A DNA stretch of 16,026 bases from Synergistaceae bacterium (GTDB lineage: Bacteria > Synergistota > Synergistia > Synergistales > Synergistaceae). Shown here piece by piece: positions 14,788 to 16,026 of this stretch (its first letter is position 1; each line of letters opens with the position of its first letter). The position numbers and the translations under genes were made by a program. The notes under the pieces are model-generated. The model saw only the letters and a list, made by a program, of their open reading frames with translations, searched no databases and was not told the origin of the DNA. The stretch covers positions 1 through 16,026 of the forward strand of contig JAISLO010000227.1 of assembly GCA_031290815.1 (NCBI GenBank), given 5' to 3'.

Positions 14788-15786
14788 TCATTCGTTCCCA
14801 TGTTTTCGCCTCGGCTTTTGCTGAAAGAGGAAGCTTATCGAGTGGTCATGATGAATTCTGCGTAATGCCTCCGCGAAGAGGGGAGCTATCGATAAGGTGG
14901 TTATCTTCGGTATTTTCTTCTCGCTCGAGAGCGGGATGGTGTCGGTAAAAACCATCTCTTCTATCGCGGAACCTGCTATGCGCTCGATCGCCGAGCCGGA
15001 GAGCACCCCGTGCACGGCGCACGCGTACACCTTCTCAGCGCCGTTTCCGATCATTGCGTTGGCGGCGTTCACTATGCTGCCGGCCGTGTCTATGATGTCA
15101 TCCACGAGTATCGTTATCTTCCCGCTGACCTCTCCTATCACGTCAATGACCTCGCTCTGATTCGCCACGTCATACGATCTCCTCTTGTCGACCACCGCGA
15201 GTTCCGCGTTCAGGAGTTCGGCGAACTTTCGCGCCCTCACGACTCCGCCCATGTCAGGCGAGACGACCACAACCCTTCCCTTGCCAAGGGAGGACTTCAG
15301 AATCCTCTTGAAGTGCGACGCCAGCAACGGTATGCCGGTGAGATGATCGACTGGAATGTCGAAGAAGCCCTGAATCTGTCCGGCGTGAAGGTCTGCTGTC
15401 ACCATCCTGTCGGCCCCGGCGTTTTGCAGCAGATTCGCCACGAGCTTCGCCGTTATCGGTTCTCGGGCCCTGGCCTTGCGGTCCTGCCTGGCGTACCCGA
15501 AGTATGGCAGGACGACGTTTATCCTGCCTGCCGAGGCGCGCCTCATCGCGTCGATCAATATCAACAGCTCCATGAGGTTCTCGTTGACCGGCTGACACGT
15601 CGGCTGAATGATGAAGATATCGGCCCCGCGCACACTCTCCTGAAGCGAGAGCCCGATCTCCCCGTCGGAGAAGCGGAATATCTTCCGCTCTGCCATCGGC
15701 ACCCCCAGCGCGCCGCATATATCCTCAGCGAACGACTCATGAGCGCTGCCCGAAAAGATTTTCAACTCCCTGGAAGAAGCCTCCAT
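14788..15786 (-). CDS. prs: Ribose-phosphate pyrophosphokinase (PRPP synthetase)
   Basis: Prs makes PRPP from ribose 5-phosphate and ATP, feeding purine, pyrimidine, histidine, tryptophan and NAD synthesis. The 332-residue product is a class I enzyme. The FSDGE loop is at 39-43, FGYARQDRK at 96-104 and DLHAGQIQGFF at 132-142. The flexible KRR loop is at 201-203, and the PRPP-binding signature VDDIIDTAGS is at 228-237. The C-terminus carries HHDHSIS (312-318), then a basic tail of about 14 residues. The ATG at 15786 has AAGGAG 10 bases upstream, lying partly in the end of glmU; the two genes are 5 bases apart. All catalytic segments are present. Confidence 0.98.
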   Translation of the reverse strand: MEASSRELKIFSGSAHESFAEDICGALGVPMAERKIFRFSDGEIGLSLQESVRGADIFIIQPTCQPVNENLMELLILIDAMRRASAGRINVVLPYFGYARQDRKARAREPITAKLVANLLQNAGADRMVTADLHAGQIQGFFDIPVDHLTGIPLLASHFKRILKSSLGKGRVVVVSPDMGGVVRARKFAELLNAELAVVDKRRSYDVANQSEVIDVIGEVSGKITILVDDIIDTAGSIVNAANAMIGNGAEKVYACAVHGVLSGSAIERIAGSAIEEMVFTDTIPLSSEKKIPKITTLSIAPLFAEALRRIHHDHSISFLFQQKPRRKHGNE

Positions 15787-15791
15787 GAATA

Positions 15792-16026
15792 TTATTCTCC
15801 TTGGTCGCGATCTTCGCGCGGCACGCCTGATATGCTCTTCCTCTCGTGCCAGTTGTTGATGTTGGTCTGGCGTGAACGAGCTATGGCCATCGCCCCAGCC
15901 GGAACATCCTTTGTAATTACTGACCCGGCGGCCGTGGATGCGTTGTCCCCAACCGTCACAGGCGCTATCAGCATGGTGTCGCTCCCGATGAAGCAGCCAG
16001 CCCCTATTTTAGTCATGTGCTTGTTC
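15792..16026 (-). CDS. glmU: GlmU, C-terminal end only (continues past window)
   Basis: GlmU is the bifunctional glucosamine-1-phosphate acetyltransferase and N-acetylglucosamine-1-phosphate uridyltransferase that makes UDP-GlcNAc for peptidoglycan and lipopolysaccharide. Only the last 78 codons are here; the frame is open to the window edge. The visible part is left-handed beta-helix hexapeptide sequence of the acetyltransferase domain. It includes NKH followed by IGAGCFIGSDTMLIAPVTVG, the ITKDVPAGA turn and the RQTNINNW end, all typical of GlmU. The N-terminal uridyltransferase domain cannot be seen. It precedes prs by 5 bases, the usual glmU-prs pairing. Confidence 0.93.
   Translation of the reverse strand, partial: NKHMTKIGAGCFIGSDTMLIAPVTVGDNASTAAGSVITKDVPAGAMAIARSRQTNINNWHERKSISGVPREDRDQGE

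Overview
This window looks like a housekeeping block from the chromosome of a GC-rich bacterium. The gene content and order fit a Synergistota-like diderm or a deep Firmicutes-related lineage. That is an inference from synteny, start-codon habits and a c-di-AMP-type HD phosphodiesterase; no 16S or other decisive marker is present. No tRNA, rRNA, CRISPR array, insertion sequence, integrase or phage gene is visible.

Layout. Left end (1-1817, plus strand): the 3' part of a large gene whose product I do not recognise, open at the window edge. It runs convergently into the rest. From 16026 down to 1880 everything is on the minus strand, tightly packed and apparently co-directional. In transcription order: glmU (3' end only), prs, rplY (CTC-type L25), pth, mfd, mazG, a NifU C-terminal-domain protein, phoH, an HD-domain pgpH homologue, ybeY, a CNNM/CorC-type CBS membrane protein, cdd, era, recO. 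No stretch longer than 300 bases lacks a gene. The largest gaps are 120 bases (prs-rplY), 83 bases (mfd-mazG), 81 bases (rplY-pth), 66 bases (mazG-nifU) and 62 bases (the convergent gap).

How the genes fit together. The first half joins cell-wall precursor synthesis (GlmU), PRPP supply (Prs), translation (L25, Pth), transcription-coupled repair (Mfd) and nucleotide-pool cleaning (MazG). The second half is a ribosome-maturation and second-messenger group (PhoH, PgpH, YbeY, CorC-like, Era) with pyrimidine salvage (Cdd) and recombination repair (RecO). In Bacillus subtilis these are two separate clusters (gcaD-prs-ctc-pth-mfd-yabN and phoH-yqfF-yqfG-dgkA-cdd-era-recO). Here they lie end to end, with the nifU-like gene between them.

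Gene junctions are very tight: GTGA, TTGA and 8-base overlaps, with many GTG and TTG starts, which suggests translational coupling. Candidate internal promoters sit before mazG and before nifU. The main unexplained item is the plus-strand gene at the left edge. I see no convincing multi-gene novel system inside the window.
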